In this document: one piece after another, positions 17,450 through 26,478 of the stretch | Layout of the letters: each line of letters begins with the position of its first letter | Numbering within the stretch: the first letter of the stretch is position 1 | Origin: Paenibacillus fonticola DSM 21315 | GTDB taxonomy: Bacteria; Bacillota; Bacilli; Paenibacillales; Paenibacillaceae | Reading direction: 5' to 3' | DNA length: 64,000 nucleotides | Assembly: GCF_000381905.1 (NCBI RefSeq) | Contig: NZ_KB907249.1 | Span: forward strand, 186,001 to 250,000 | Notes under the pieces: model-generated | What the model was told of the DNA's origin: nothing | The model's database searches: none | Seen by the model: only the letters and a program-made list of their open reading frames with translations | Position numbers and translations under genes: made by a program

Positions 17450-18043
17450 ATGCATAAAGGTTGGGTTCCAGGGCTAATTGCTGCCGTACTCGTATTGATA
17501 GTAGCTGGTTGTACGGGGAAGCCCAACGCAGCCGAACAGTCGCTAGTGACTTCGCCTGCAACTCATAATTCAAATCAGTTCTCTATTGTGGTCGGCGACA
17601 GCGTCAAGTTGAAAACCTCATTGGAGCACGAAACGGCGATTTTTGATGGAACGGAATACACGATCCAGCCCTATGGAGTGACCTTCGCGGTGCGAACGGA
17701 TATGGGCGAACCTGTTGTTGAGGGCGAGAGAATCGTTTTTTCGAGTGATTTGTCGGGAAAAGCAACGCTATCGTATGAAGTGGTGGAGAATACATCGTTA
17801 AATGAAGCCGTAGCTAAGGAGCTGCAAGATCACGAGGGCTCTTTCTCTGGTGAATTTATCGAGACTACCTCAAAAGGCGGCCTAAGGGGCAAACACAATC
17901 AATATAAAGATGAGTCCGTTTTTTCTGGTGTTATTTTCTACGAGTTCGACCAAAATGTTCTCCGGATCGAGTATCGATGTCCGATCGCCGGCGTCGACGC
18001 CATGATTCGAATTGTAAATGAAACCGTCGATTCGGTAAGGTAA
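17450..18043 (+). CDS. Putative lipoprotein, unknown function
   Basis: About 197 residues. Start taken as ATG 17450 (TTG 17447 is equally placed) because GAGAGGAG lies 8-11 bases upstream and the signal then begins MHKGWVPGLIAAVLVLIVAG with the lipobox cysteine directly after. The mature part is beta-rich, with FSIVVGDSVKLKTSLEHETA, and has no enzyme motif. Its base composition is higher in GC than its neighbours (for example GGCGTCGACGCC near 17,990), so it may have a different origin. Family not recognised. Confidence 0.55.
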   Translation: MHKGWVPGLIAAVLVLIVAGCTGKPNAAEQSLVTSPATHNSNQFSIVVGDSVKLKTSLEHETAIFDGTEYTIQPYGVTFAVRTDMGEPVVEGERIVFSSDLSGKATLSYEVVENTSLNEAVAKELQDHEGSFSGEFIETTSKGGLRGKHNQYKDESVFSGVIFYEFDQNVLRIEYRCPIAGVDAMIRIVNETVDSVR

Positions 18044-18061
18044 CGAAAGGATACTTCGAAG

Positions 18062-18586
18062 ATGATTCAGATAAAAAATATTACGCAAGAGCAAGCTGGA
18101 GCCTTCTGGGAGTTAAGACTGGAAGCATTAAGAACACATCCAGAAGCATTCTATACTTCATATGAAGATTCTGTTCAAACTCCATTAGAGGAGGTAGCCA
18201 AGAGAATAAAAAATGAACCGGATGATTATATATTAGGGGCATTTGCCAAAAATGGACAAATTGTAGGGATTACAGGCTTCAGACGCGGACAGGGAATGAA
18301 ATTTAAACATAAAGGAATGATCTGGGGTGTATACGTGGCGCCGGATTATCGCGGAAAAGGAATAGCTAAACAATTATTACAAGAGGTGTTGAAAAGAGGG
18401 GAAGACCTGGAAGGCTTAAAACAAATTAATCTTAGTGTTGTAACTATAAATCAAGCAGCAGCTGGTCTTTATAAGAAATTAGGGTTTCAAATATATGGGG
18501 TCGAGAAGAACGCTTTAGAATATAACGACCAGGGATACGACGAAGAATACATGACTTATTATTTAAATAAATTTAAAAAAGCATGA
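18062..18586 (+). CDS. GNAT family N-acetyltransferase
   Basis: 174 residues. MIWGVYVAPDYRGKGIAKQL (about 93-112) contains the acetyl-CoA loop R-G-K-G-I-A; INLSVVTINQAAAGLYKKLG is motif B. The N-terminal part FWELRLEALRTHPEAFYTSY is characteristic of a GNAT subfamily common in Bacillales. CGAAAGGA precedes the ATG by about 10 bases. Eighteen bases separate it from the lipoprotein gene before it. Substrate unknown. Confidence 0.82.
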   Translation: MIQIKNITQEQAGAFWELRLEALRTHPEAFYTSYEDSVQTPLEEVAKRIKNEPDDYILGAFAKNGQIVGITGFRRGQGMKFKHKGMIWGVYVAPDYRGKGIAKQLLQEVLKRGEDLEGLKQINLSVVTINQAAAGLYKKLGFQIYGVEKNALEYNDQGYDEEYMTYYLNKFKKA

Positions 18587-18674
18587 CGGCTGGTAACAAT
18601 GACCGCGAAGACCGCGAATTACCTTAAGGTGAGTCGATTGATTAATAGCTGAGAAAGTAGAGGGGGGATGTGAA

Positions 18675-19286
18675 ATGACCAATCACAATAGGGTGCGTAT
18701 TTTCGATCGGCAGGCCAAATCGTATGAAAAACGAAGAAAAAAAATGCAGCTGGCTGGCGAACGAAGCAAATTATTGCGATATGCAACGGGAAAAGTGCTG
18801 GAGGTATCGGTTGGGGCCGGAAACAACTTTCTATTCTACCCAAAGGGCGTACATGTGACGGCGGTCGATTTCAGCCCTAAGATGATTGAAAAAGCGAAAG
18901 AAGCTGCAGCGGAATGCGGCATCGATTGTGAATTGTTTGTTTCTGATGTGGAGAGCCTGGAATTCCCTGAGAACACATTCGATACGATCGTATCTACATT
19001 GTCGTTATGCGCGTATCAGAGGCCAGATGAGGTTTTAAGAAAAATGAAGGCGTGGGTCAAAATCGGAGGCAACATCCTGTTGTTCGAACATGGAATCAGT
19101 ACGAATCGGACCTATTCATGGTTCCAGAATCGGTTGGACGGACTATCTGTAAAATTATTCGGTTGCCATCAGAATCGGGATATTGTGCAAATGGTAAAGG
19201 ATGCCGGAATTGTAATTGAACACTTGGAACGAATGATGTTAAATTCAGTGCTTCTAATTAGAGGAACCGTCGAAAGTAAGGTATAA
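18675..19286 (+). CDS. Class I SAM-dependent methyltransferase
   Basis: 203 residues. Motif I VLEVSVGAGNNFLFYPKGV (about 40-58), acidic ribose contact in VTAVDFSPKMIEKAKEAA, then SDVESLEFPENTFDTIVSTL and KMKAWVKIGGNILLFEHG. The arrangement resembles the phospholipid/METTL7-like methyltransferases (Methyltransf_11). RBS GAGGGGGGATG lies upstream of the ATG. Codons are more GC-rich than in nearby GNAT genes. Substrate cannot be inferred. Confidence 0.8.
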   Translation: MTNHNRVRIFDRQAKSYEKRRKKMQLAGERSKLLRYATGKVLEVSVGAGNNFLFYPKGVHVTAVDFSPKMIEKAKEAAAECGIDCELFVSDVESLEFPENTFDTIVSTLSLCAYQRPDEVLRKMKAWVKIGGNILLFEHGISTNRTYSWFQNRLDGLSVKLFGCHQNRDIVQMVKDAGIVIEHLERMMLNSVLLIRGTVESKV

Positions 19287-19357
19287 TTAATGAACTAATG
19301 CAGTGCTACAACGCTATAAAGTTATAAAGCACTACTTAAACGAGGAAAGGATATTAT

Positions 19358-20923
19358 ATGGATAAGGGAAATAGGGGAGCCACTGGGAATACAGGGAAGA
19401 AAGTACTAAGTAGAATAGGTATCATTCTGCTCACCGTTATAATTACCGCTGTTGTTTTTTGGAATGAATTAGGAGCTTTATTTAGTCCAGGAAATTATGA
19501 TAATGCGGATGGTATGGTGGAAACGATCATGTCGAAATCAGCCACTCCAGGAATAGCTATAGTATTATCCAATCAGGGTGAGACAGAATATAAAAGTTAC
19601 GGGTATTCAGATATTAATAATAAGAACATGGTTACTAAACAATCGCTGTTTGAATTGGGATCGACTACAAAAGCGTTTACAGCCTTGTCCATCATTTTAT
19701 TAGAAGACGAGGGATACTTAACTTACTCAGATCCTATATCAGATTATATTTCTTCGTTTGAGCCAACCTTTAAGGGTGAGAAGGTTAATATTACTATTGA
19801 TCAGTTGTTATCTCATACAAGTGGAATTCCGCCTTGGAGTATTCAGTTAATTCCAGAAGGTACTACAGAGGATATGCTTGAAAAAACTATACATAATATT
19901 TCGGACATTGCATTAAATACATATCCTGGGACAGAGTGCAATTATGCAACTATTAATTATGATGTTCTAGCGATGATTATTGAAAAAGTGACAGGTCAAA
20001 GTTATCAGGATTACGTAACTGAACATATACTGATTCCATTAGGAATGACGGAAAGTTATTTCTCAACAGGGCAGGAACAGAAACCAGATAAACTTACAAA
20101 AGGATATCGTGTGTTTTTTGGTAAGAGTATAGAATATGATGCCCCTCGATACTATGGCAATATTGCAGCGGGATATTTGGTAACTAATTTAGAAAACTTA
20201 GAGAAATGGATTAATGCGCAGATGGGGATAGGCGATTTTCCGAATAATTTAAAGAGAGCGATTCAACGATCTCATGAAGTCAACATACAAACAGCTGGAA
20301 ATGTCGGTAACAATCAATACTATTCATTCGGATGGATCAATGATACGGAGAATGGAGTTATTAATCATGCCGGCAGTAATCCCAATTATTCCTCACAGGT
20401 TATTATTGATTTAGAAAAACAACAGGCCATATTTGTATTGGCTAATTCGAACTCTAGTGCACCGTTGCTAATTGCAAACAATATATATAATAATATGAAC
20501 GGCAATCATATGACAAAATTCAATTATGATGATGTTTATGTATTGATTGATTTGATATTTTCGTTTCTAGCAATAATAGCTGTCGTTAACTTAGGGCTTA
20601 GAGCAACTAGACTAGTTAGAGGGATAAAACTAAATGTTAAAGATGAAAAGATAAGAATTAGGAAAATAATTAAAAGCAGTATTAGACTCATCTTCAGCAT
20701 TGTGCTTTTGTTGTTGGTCATGTTCTGGCCTTATCTCTTAAATAATAATTACTATATGATAAAGGTATGGATGTCGTATTCGGTCTTGATATGGATGGGG
20801 CTTACTGCGATCAATTGTATGTTATCCATTTTAATTAATATTAAAAATATAAGAATAATCAGAAGCAGCACACTCGGTGCTGATCTGCTCACTAACTCGG
20901 TTATACATACACCTAATAATTAA
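19358..20923 (+). CDS. Membrane-bound beta-lactamase-family serine hydrolase
   Basis: 521 residues. An N-terminal transmembrane helix (about 15-40) is followed by a class C beta-lactamase/esterase domain: catalytic SxxK in LFELGSTTKAFTALS (Ser about 99), YATINYDVLAMIIEKVTG as the second motif (Tyr-x-x-x-Asn variant) and HAGSNPNYSSQ as the HxG third motif. After about residue 385 come three or four transmembrane helices. This layout is that of the FmtA/PbpE-like or PbpX-type membrane hydrolases, which act on cell wall or D-amino-acid esters rather than on beta-lactams. CGAGGAAAGG precedes the ATG. It ends just before a terminator hairpin. Confidence 0.75.
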   Translation: MDKGNRGATGNTGKKVLSRIGIILLTVIITAVVFWNELGALFSPGNYDNADGMVETIMSKSATPGIAIVLSNQGETEYKSYGYSDINNKNMVTKQSLFELGSTTKAFTALSIILLEDEGYLTYSDPISDYISSFEPTFKGEKVNITIDQLLSHTSGIPPWSIQLIPEGTTEDMLEKTIHNISDIALNTYPGTECNYATINYDVLAMIIEKVTGQSYQDYVTEHILIPLGMTESYFSTGQEQKPDKLTKGYRVFFGKSIEYDAPRYYGNIAAGYLVTNLENLEKWINAQMGIGDFPNNLKRAIQRSHEVNIQTAGNVGNNQYYSFGWINDTENGVINHAGSNPNYSSQVIIDLEKQQAIFVLANSNSSAPLLIANNIYNNMNGNHMTKFNYDDVYVLIDLIFSFLAIIAVVNLGLRATRLVRGIKLNVKDEKIRIRKIIKSSIRLIFSIVLLLLVMFWPYLLNNNYYMIKVWMSYSVLIWMGLTAINCMLSILINIKNIRIIRSSTLGADLLTNSVIHTPNN

Positions 20924-20924
20924 A

Positions 20925-20969
20925 GACGGCCCGGCCTAAGATAAACGCTATCTAAGGTCGGGTCGCGTC
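20925..20969 (+). terminator. Two-tier hairpin repeat, copy D
   Basis: GACGGCCCGGCCT and AGGTCGGGTCGCGTC form the outer stem and AGATA/TATCT the inner one. It stands right behind the serine hydrolase stop, so it is likely its terminator, though no T tract follows. Confidence 0.5.
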
Positions 20970-20994
20970 ATAGATGCGGGGAAAGGAAGAGACA

Positions 20995-21342
20995 ATGAAA
21001 AATTCAATTAATAAATATTTATTTTATTTGGGTATCTCATTGGTAATCATAATTGTGATGTTAGGATTAGTTTTTAATAACGAAAAACCCAAATATACGC
21101 TTATAGTTTATAACTATCCTGCGAGCAATGAAGATCTTAAACAAGAGTATTTAGAAAAAATAAAAGATCCGAACAATCGAATAAGTGGATATAGCATTGG
21201 AGTTTTAGATGTCCCAGACAAAAGAATTAATGTAACGCAAACACCATTGTATGTGATAGTAAACATAAAAAACCGCGATATTATGTTTGCAACAGATCAT
21301 CTGAACAAACTGAATGAATACATAATTAATGAAATAAAGTAG
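20995..21342 (+). CDS. Small membrane-anchored protein, unknown
   Basis: 115 residues from ATG 20995 (GAAAGGAAG upstream). One N-terminal transmembrane helix (YLFYLGISLVIIIVMLGLVF, about 8-27), then a hydrophilic domain of about 85 residues with YTLIVYNYPASNEDLKQEYL and PLYVIVNIKNRDIMFATDHL. I do not recognise it. It stands alone between a hairpin and the ABC transporter operon. Confidence 0.5.
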   Translation: MKNSINKYLFYLGISLVIIIVMLGLVFNNEKPKYTLIVYNYPASNEDLKQEYLEKIKDPNNRISGYSIGVLDVPDKRINVTQTPLYVIVNIKNRDIMFATDHLNKLNEYIINEIK

Positions 21343-21518
21343 GGTTAGGAGTCAAGCGGTTAAACTTGCCCTAATATTTAATACATATTTATAAAATTAT
21401 GCAGGGGCAGCGCTGTGTAGCTTCGTCTCTATATTAGATGGAAAATTAGGGGTTGGCTGTGGTGTTGTTTCCAAGGCAAAGAAAAACATTTTATAGTATT
21501 AGAAAGAGAGGGATAGCA

Positions 21519-22244
21519 TTGACAAATACTGTGATGGAAGTCAGTCAGATCACGAAGACGATCGGAAAGCGGACAATTATTCATGAATCATCATTTCAAT
21601 TGGAAACGGGAAAAATATATGGGTTTATAGGACCCAATGGAGCAGGGAAAACGACCTTAATGCGCATCATGACCGGATTAATTCAACCGACAAGCGGGGA
21701 AGTTCGGATTGATTCATATCATATAAAGACGCAGCGTCAGCAAGCAATTGCGAGAGTTGGAGCTATTATAGAATCACCTATATTTTTTGAATATATGACA
21801 GGCAGGCAGGTGCTGCGTAATTTATCCCGACTGCATCCGACAATAAAATCAGCACAAAGGGAAGAGCATATTGAAAAATTGTTAACAACGGTTGGTCTTG
21901 AAAAAAGAGGTAATGATAAAGTACGGACATACTCCTTAGGCATGAAGCAAAGACTTGGAATCGCTCAGTCTATGCTGGGTCGTCCGAAGTTGTTGCTGCT
22001 TGACGAACCGTCTAATGGGCTTGACCCTCTAGGGATGAGGGAACTGAGAGACATTATAATTACATTGCGTGAGTCCGAAAATTTAGCCTTCTTTATTTCA
22101 AGTCATTTGCTCGATGAATTACAACAAATGTGTGATGAACTTATTATCATCCGTGAAGGTTCAATTATTTGGAAGGGTCCCAAAGAGAACATAGTTAAGG
22201 ACGGACAAAGACTCGAAGATGCTTTCGTGGAGCTGGTACAGTAA
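21519..22244 (+). CDS. ABC transporter ATPase, BcrA/lantibiotic-immunity type
   Basis: 241 residues, TTG start at 21,519 with AGAGAGGG upstream. Complete ATPase: Walker A IGPNGAGKTT (about 37), signature YSLGMKQRLGIAQSM (about 138), Walker B LLLLDEP, D-loop SNGLDPLG and switch FFISSHLLDEL. The sequence type (METGKIYGFIGPNG..., REVGAIIE-like IARVGAIIESPIFFEY) is that of bacitracin/lantibiotic self-protection ATPases (BcrA, NisF, SpaF). It works with the two permeases behind it; its stop overlaps the next start by one base (TAATG). Confidence 0.82.
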   Translation: MTNTVMEVSQITKTIGKRTIIHESSFQLETGKIYGFIGPNGAGKTTLMRIMTGLIQPTSGEVRIDSYHIKTQRQQAIARVGAIIESPIFFEYMTGRQVLRNLSRLHPTIKSAQREEHIEKLLTTVGLEKRGNDKVRTYSLGMKQRLGIAQSMLGRPKLLLLDEPSNGLDPLGMRELRDIIITLRESENLAFFISSHLLDELQQMCDELIIIREGSIIWKGPKENIVKDGQRLEDAFVELVQ

Positions 22245-23041
22245 TGAATAGATTAATATTTTGTGAGCTAGAACGATTGTTAAAGAGCAAGCTGACATGG
22301 TATTTACTCGTCTGCACACCTATCCTTGCCTATGTTACAGGGAATTATATTCATGTTTTTTATCCATCTGAAACTATGTCCTCCAGTTTGTTTGTAATTA
22401 TAGGTTTAAGAGAAAATTTATATTTACCGTGTAATATAGCTGTTGCTGCTATTGTTGCTGCTGTGTACACAGAGGAATATCGTGGAGGTCAGCTGCGGCT
22501 GTTGTTTTTACGTCAGTATTCTCGGGGGAAAATGTTTGTAAGTAAACTGTTAGTTATTAATATGACTATATTGGCTTTGTTGGTTATCATGGGAATTTCG
22601 CTAAGTTTGGTCGGCCTAATTCAATTTCAAAACGAAGGGGAAGCAACTATACCGCTAACGAAGAATTTACCCTTTATTTTTCAATATTATATTTTAGCTT
22701 ATTTAACTTTAGCTGCAATATCATGCCTCTTTTCTTATATCGCGCTGATCAGTAAAAATGTAACTTATATGTTAGGTATTTCTATAGGTTATGTTCTTAT
22801 TTCATTGTTATTTGATGGGATATTTTTGTATTTTGCTAATTTTTTTGAAAATGGATCATTCATGCATGAATTAGTTGCTTTTGTTTTAATTCCATATATG
22901 CAGCATACGGGGGTACATTCTCTAATGAATGAGCATAATACACACTCAATATTGCCAATGGCTGCCATCTTAATATTTTATATGGTTGTTTTCATATGGA
23001 CTGCATATCGTCGGTTTGTTCGAGATGATTATTTGTACTAG
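22244..23041 (+). CDS. ABC-2 type permease (BcrB/LanE-like)
   Basis: 265 residues with about six transmembrane helices and a short cytoplasmic N-terminus (MNRLIFCELERLLKSKLTWY), the pattern of ABC-2 permeases of lantibiotic immunity and bacitracin resistance transporters. The segment EEYRGGQLRLLFLRQYSRGK between helices 2 and 3 is the typical coupling loop. It is translationally coupled to the ATPase before it. Substrate not known; export or extraction of a membrane-active peptide is the family role. Confidence 0.75.
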   Translation: MNRLIFCELERLLKSKLTWYLLVCTPILAYVTGNYIHVFYPSETMSSSLFVIIGLRENLYLPCNIAVAAIVAAVYTEEYRGGQLRLLFLRQYSRGKMFVSKLLVINMTILALLVIMGISLSLVGLIQFQNEGEATIPLTKNLPFIFQYYILAYLTLAAISCLFSYIALISKNVTYMLGISIGYVLISLLFDGIFLYFANFFENGSFMHELVAFVLIPYMQHTGVHSLMNEHNTHSILPMAAILIFYMVVFIWTAYRRFVRDDYLY

Positions 23042-23051
23042 GAGGTTACCT

Positions 23052-23819
23052 ATGTTTGGAGTATGGATTAGTGAAATGGAGCGGATATGGAAAAGCAAGT
23101 CAATGCTCATTTTGTACCTGATTTTTATACTTTTGTTGGCCGCCAATGTGTGGGGGGGTGTGCTAAACGGTTCGGGAAGCCTCCGATTTGGTGCGGGCCG
23201 GATCGAACTGAACAACCTTAACATGCCTTGGTTTATGATGGATGGGATATCTTTGGTGCTTACACTTGTTGTATTACCCGTAATTTACGTTAATCAATTA
23301 AGTGGAGAGATTCATTCAGGAGCCTACCGGTTATATGTACTTCGGCCATTTACCCGGTTTCAAATCTGGTTCAGCAAGCTATTGGCTTTGGCTTCTACAA
23401 CTGTCATATTAATCGCCTTTACGTTTATTTTTTCTATGGCAGCTGCATGGCTCTTATTTCCTCAGGCTGATGCGATGACTTTGTATGGATCTAATGCGTC
23501 AGTTAATGTAACTAAAGCAATATTTTATAGCTTTAATTTCTTTGGCTTGTTTACGCTTGCATGTTTAGCTAAATTAATGTTTTGTAGTGTGATTTGTTTA
23601 TTCATTTCAAGACCACTTGTTTCCTTTGTAGCTATTTTCGTGCTTTCTTTACTCATATATAGAATTGCGATTGACTTAGTAATATTATCTGATCCATTTC
23701 AGAAAATATTACTGGCGCTTAGACCAGAAGGCTACTCCCCATTTTGGATTTATTCGCTAGGGACACTTATAATTTGTGGGCTGATAAGTTTTGTGAAATG
23801 GCAGAGGAAAATGGTTTGA
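23052..23819 (+). CDS. ABC-2 type permease (second subunit)
   Basis: 255 residues, ATG 23052 with AGGAGG overlapping the previous stop region. About six transmembrane helices; coupling loop SGEIHSGAYRLYVLRPFTRF parallels EEYRGGQLRLLFLRQYSRGK in the preceding permease, so the two are distant homologues that would form a heterodimer. Together with the ATPase this is a complete three-gene transporter. A regulator or two-component system, often next to such transporters, is not present. Confidence 0.75.
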   Translation: MFGVWISEMERIWKSKSMLILYLIFILLLAANVWGGVLNGSGSLRFGAGRIELNNLNMPWFMMDGISLVLTLVVLPVIYVNQLSGEIHSGAYRLYVLRPFTRFQIWFSKLLALASTTVILIAFTFIFSMAAAWLLFPQADAMTLYGSNASVNVTKAIFYSFNFFGLFTLACLAKLMFCSVICLFISRPLVSFVAIFVLSLLIYRIAIDLVILSDPFQKILLALRPEGYSPFWIYSLGTLIICGLISFVKWQRKMV

Positions 23820-23900
23820 TGGGGGTAGTTATGTTGAAAAAAACAGACAACAGGCGTATAACTACAATATTTACGTGATATACAGGAGGTTTGTTTAAAA

Positions 23901-24431
23901 ATGGAGATATTAAAAGATTTCGCCCTAAATACACTTGCTGTTATCGTAGGTGGACTTATCGTTTTTAATATTGCAAGATGGCCATTTGCAGCTAATGAAA
24001 TTTCTGCAATGCGAAATAATGAAGTGTTACTTAGAGAGAATATCGCTCGAATAAGAAAAGAGTTAAGAAATAACTTGAAGATAGTGAGTGAGCTTAATCG
24101 GCCTCATGATCAGAGGGAACGCTCAAAAGCTGATTTTAAATGGGAAAAGAATGATGTTAATTCAATCTCTTTTTTCTCGTTCAACTATTTAATCAATTCC
24201 GGTCTAAACACGATGCTTCCAACACCTTTGGAAAGCTATATTTTTGAATCTTATAACGAGTTGGAGAAATTAAGCAACTTGTATAAAACGGCCTTCAAAG
24301 CAGATAATCTCTATGCTGAAGCCCAAGCGTTACAAGAAGCAGCAAATAATGAGTTGTTATCTGTGGAAATAAATCAAATTAGAACTAGACTCGAAGCGAA
24401 TATCAAGAAAATTGAAGAGTTTAATTTATAG
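23901..24431 (+). CDS. Membrane-anchored hypothetical protein
   Basis: 176 residues, AGGAGG before the ATG. One N-terminal transmembrane helix (LNTLAVIVGGLIVFNIARW, about 9-27), then helices with likely coiled-coil character (RENIARIRKELRNNLKIVSE and IRTRLEANIKKIEEFNL). No family recognised. It follows the ABC transporter by 80 bases and might belong to the same transcript. Confidence 0.5.
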   Translation: MEILKDFALNTLAVIVGGLIVFNIARWPFAANEISAMRNNEVLLRENIARIRKELRNNLKIVSELNRPHDQRERSKADFKWEKNDVNSISFFSFNYLINSGLNTMLPTPLESYIFESYNELEKLSNLYKTAFKADNLYAEAQALQEAANNELLSVEINQIRTRLEANIKKIEEFNL

Positions 24432-24533
24432 GTAATTCAGTCATGACATGCGAAACCTTATGGTCCTGCTCTGAAACTCCTGCGATATGAAGGGAAAGAG
24501 CATTTATTGGATAGAAGGTATAGGGGGAATTCA

Positions 24534-25025
24534 ATGATGATCTTTGAAAACAACGATAAAGCAATTTATAACTTCTTTTTATCAGCAAGAGAAGAAGCAA
24601 ATATCCTTAGCCAGTTTATGGATGATAATCATGATTTGTTATTTCCCTTTTTTGAATGTAACTTTGTGCCCTGTCCTGAGTTACAAAAATACATTGAAGA
24701 AAGAACAGTTCTTAAAAGTAAAGAACAAGTATTCGATATTAGTAATCCCTTTTTAGAGAATAAATTAATATACTGGTATAAACCACTTGATTTCGCAGAC
24801 TTAACAAATATTATTGAGAGGGATTCGATGACTTATCGATGTATAGTTGTACCTAAGAATGGGAAGTTAAGCGAATATAGATTTAAATTATTTACATATG
24901 AACATGCGATATATAAGGGAAAGGAAACAAGAGTGCTTTGGATAGATGAAGCAATAGAAAATGATTTTATCCAAAATGTTTATCCCAAGATAAACGATAG
25001 TCGACATTCATGCGGCACTGGTTAG
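24534..25025 (+). CDS. Hypothetical soluble protein
   Basis: 163 residues from ATG 24534 (TAGGGGGAA upstream). No signal peptide or membrane segment. Motifs such as SAREEANILSQFMDDNHDLL, FECNFVPCPEL and YEHAIYKGKETRVLWIDEAI are seen, but I know no family for them. Alone between two AT-rich gaps. Confidence 0.45.
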   Translation: MMIFENNDKAIYNFFLSAREEANILSQFMDDNHDLLFPFFECNFVPCPELQKYIEERTVLKSKEQVFDISNPFLENKLIYWYKPLDFADLTNIIERDSMTYRCIVVPKNGKLSEYRFKLFTYEHAIYKGKETRVLWIDEAIENDFIQNVYPKINDSRHSCGTG

Positions 25026-25051
25026 GTTGTCAGCGTATTCACGCCGCAGAG

Positions 25052-25087
25052 TTGTCCTCTTTAGTTGTTAGATGTATAATCATGGAA
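25052..25087 (+). promoter_or_regulatory. Probable sigma-A promoter overlapping the 16-base repeat
   Basis: TTGTCC (25,052) and TATAAT (25,075) are separated by 17 bases. The -10 hexamer is part of ATGTATAATCATGGAA (25,072-25,087), one of four exact copies in the window. It would drive the gene at 25,198. The ATG inside the motif has no ribosome site and is not a start. Confidence 0.5.
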
Positions 25088-25197
25088 AAAGATTTTTTGA
25101 AAAGAGTAATTATCCGGGCCAATCGGCCCTCGATTTGCGTACATATTGTTTAGATTATAATTACGACCGATTAGGTGTACATATGGAGGAAAACAGA

Positions 25198-25746
25198 ATG
25201 AACATGCCAAGTAACAGTGAATTGACATTTCTTTTTGAAGGTGACGAGCAGCAGCTGGAACTATTTATTGAAAGGCATTATAAAACTTTCGAGCGCTATC
25301 AATTGATAGATGATTTGAAAGAGCTGAAAAATGATTATGAGCTTGAAGAGCAAATCTCGATTGTGTTTTCTGTCGTATATGGTGTTTCTGTGGATTGGCG
25401 TGAGGATGATGAGGAAATCGTTCGAATGTTCAGTGAACGGCTACAAGAGGAAACAGTTGAGGTTACGTTTACAGACAAAGGATTGGATGTTACTTATAAC
25501 GACCAGCTGCATTCGATTGCACTTACCTTTTCCGGAGATGATCGCTATATCACGATTCGCGGCTTCCAGGAGCTGATCCGGGAGAAGTACGAAATTCGTC
25601 TGCTTGAATACTCGTATTTTTCCGATACTCACGATTTTTTGATTTTACCGAAGCGGCAATGGGAGGAATTGGAGGCCCGGTACCCGGAAAGTATCGGGAA
25701 AGTGTTCCGCATCATCGATGATAAACTGGACTATCCGACAATGTGA
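25198..25746 (+). CDS. Conserved hypothetical protein
   Basis: 182 residues. ATG 25198 is chosen because ATGGAGGA lies 7 bases before it; the longer frame from 25,072 would begin inside the dispersed repeat. The protein is acidic and soluble (LTFLFEGDEQQLELFIERHY; FSVVYGVSVDWREDDEEIVR; YITIRGFQELIREKYEIRLL; FLILPKRQWEELEARYPE). It looks like a two-domain alpha/beta protein; no family was recognised. Its codons are GC-richer than those of its neighbours. A terminator hairpin follows. Confidence 0.5.
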   Translation: MNMPSNSELTFLFEGDEQQLELFIERHYKTFERYQLIDDLKELKNDYELEEQISIVFSVVYGVSVDWREDDEEIVRMFSERLQEETVEVTFTDKGLDVTYNDQLHSIALTFSGDDRYITIRGFQELIREKYEIRLLEYSYFSDTHDFLILPKRQWEELEARYPESIGKVFRIIDDKLDYPTM

Positions 25747-25793
25747 TAAGCTGCAGATTAACATATATCACTAAAGAAGCTCGTTCAACATAT

Positions 25794-25832
25794 AACCCAG
25801 CCGAAGGTAAGAGTTATCTCTAAGGCTGGGTT
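25794..25832 (+). terminator. Two-tier hairpin repeat, copy E
   Basis: AACCCAGCC and GGCTGGGTT form the outer stem and AGGTAA/TTATCT the inner one, followed by GTTTC. GAAGCTCGTTCAACA before it matches the spacer of copies B and C. Likely terminator of the gene ending at 25,746. Confidence 0.6.
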
Positions 25833-25869
25833 GTTTCATAAATACGAAATCTTTAGCGGGGAGTGGCAT

Positions 25870-26433
25870 ATGAAGAACAGGAAAATTATTGTGCTGCTAA
25901 TGTGTTTTCAATTGCTTTTCATTATAGGTTGCGAAAACCAATCGGCAATAAACCAAGAAAATGCCAGCAGGGTTGTTGAATTGACGAATGAAAATGAACT
26001 TCTGCAGAAAAAGCTGGATGAAGTAAACGAACTGAACGCAAGTTTAATGTTAAAGAACGAAGAGTTAATTCGTTATGATGAAGATCTCATACCTAAAGAG
26101 CATGAAATTATTTATGACTTAAGAATTCCTATTAGTGTTTTTGAAGTGGTGCATAAGCATTTTCTGGCAATACAAGAGGATGATATCGATTTACTGAAAG
26201 AAACGATAAAGGATAATACAGGTTTAAGCGATCGCGTCTACCAGCTTTTGGAGATTGGAAAAACGACGAAAATTGAACTTAAAGCATTAAATTATCAGCA
26301 TGAGAATACTTATGAAAATGGTTCGAAAGTTACAAAAAGTATAGTTGTAGGTGTTAAATATAATGATAACAACGTTTCTTTCGCCCTTCAAAACACAAAT
26401 GATCAAGGATGGATGATTGTAGACATCGATTGA
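25870..26433 (+). CDS. Lipoprotein with short coiled coil, unknown
   Basis: 187 residues, ATG 25870 with GGGGAGTGG upstream. Signal peptide with lipobox IIGC (Cys about 21), then a probable coiled coil (VVELTNENELLQKKLDEVNE, about 36-70) and a C-terminal domain ending VSFALQNTNDQGWMIVDID, reminiscent of NTF2-like or DUF4878-type domains found in secreted lipoproteins. Function unknown. A repeat-type terminator lies 40 bases upstream, so it probably has its own promoter. Confidence 0.6.
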   Translation: MKNRKIIVLLMCFQLLFIIGCENQSAINQENASRVVELTNENELLQKKLDEVNELNASLMLKNEELIRYDEDLIPKEHEIIYDLRIPISVFEVVHKHFLAIQEDDIDLLKETIKDNTGLSDRVYQLLEIGKTTKIELKALNYQHENTYENGSKVTKSIVVGVKYNDNNVSFALQNTNDQGWMIVDID

Positions 26434-26478
26434 AGAAAAGGGGGAAATAAAGTCTAACATTCAGAAAGGAGTATTCCA

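Noticed and set aside
25072-25197. Extended N-terminus MYNHG for the protein at 25,198 and likewise at 26,859 for Amj
   Set aside because: The ATG lies in the dispersed 16-base repeat, has no ribosome site, and Amj homologues begin at METKL.
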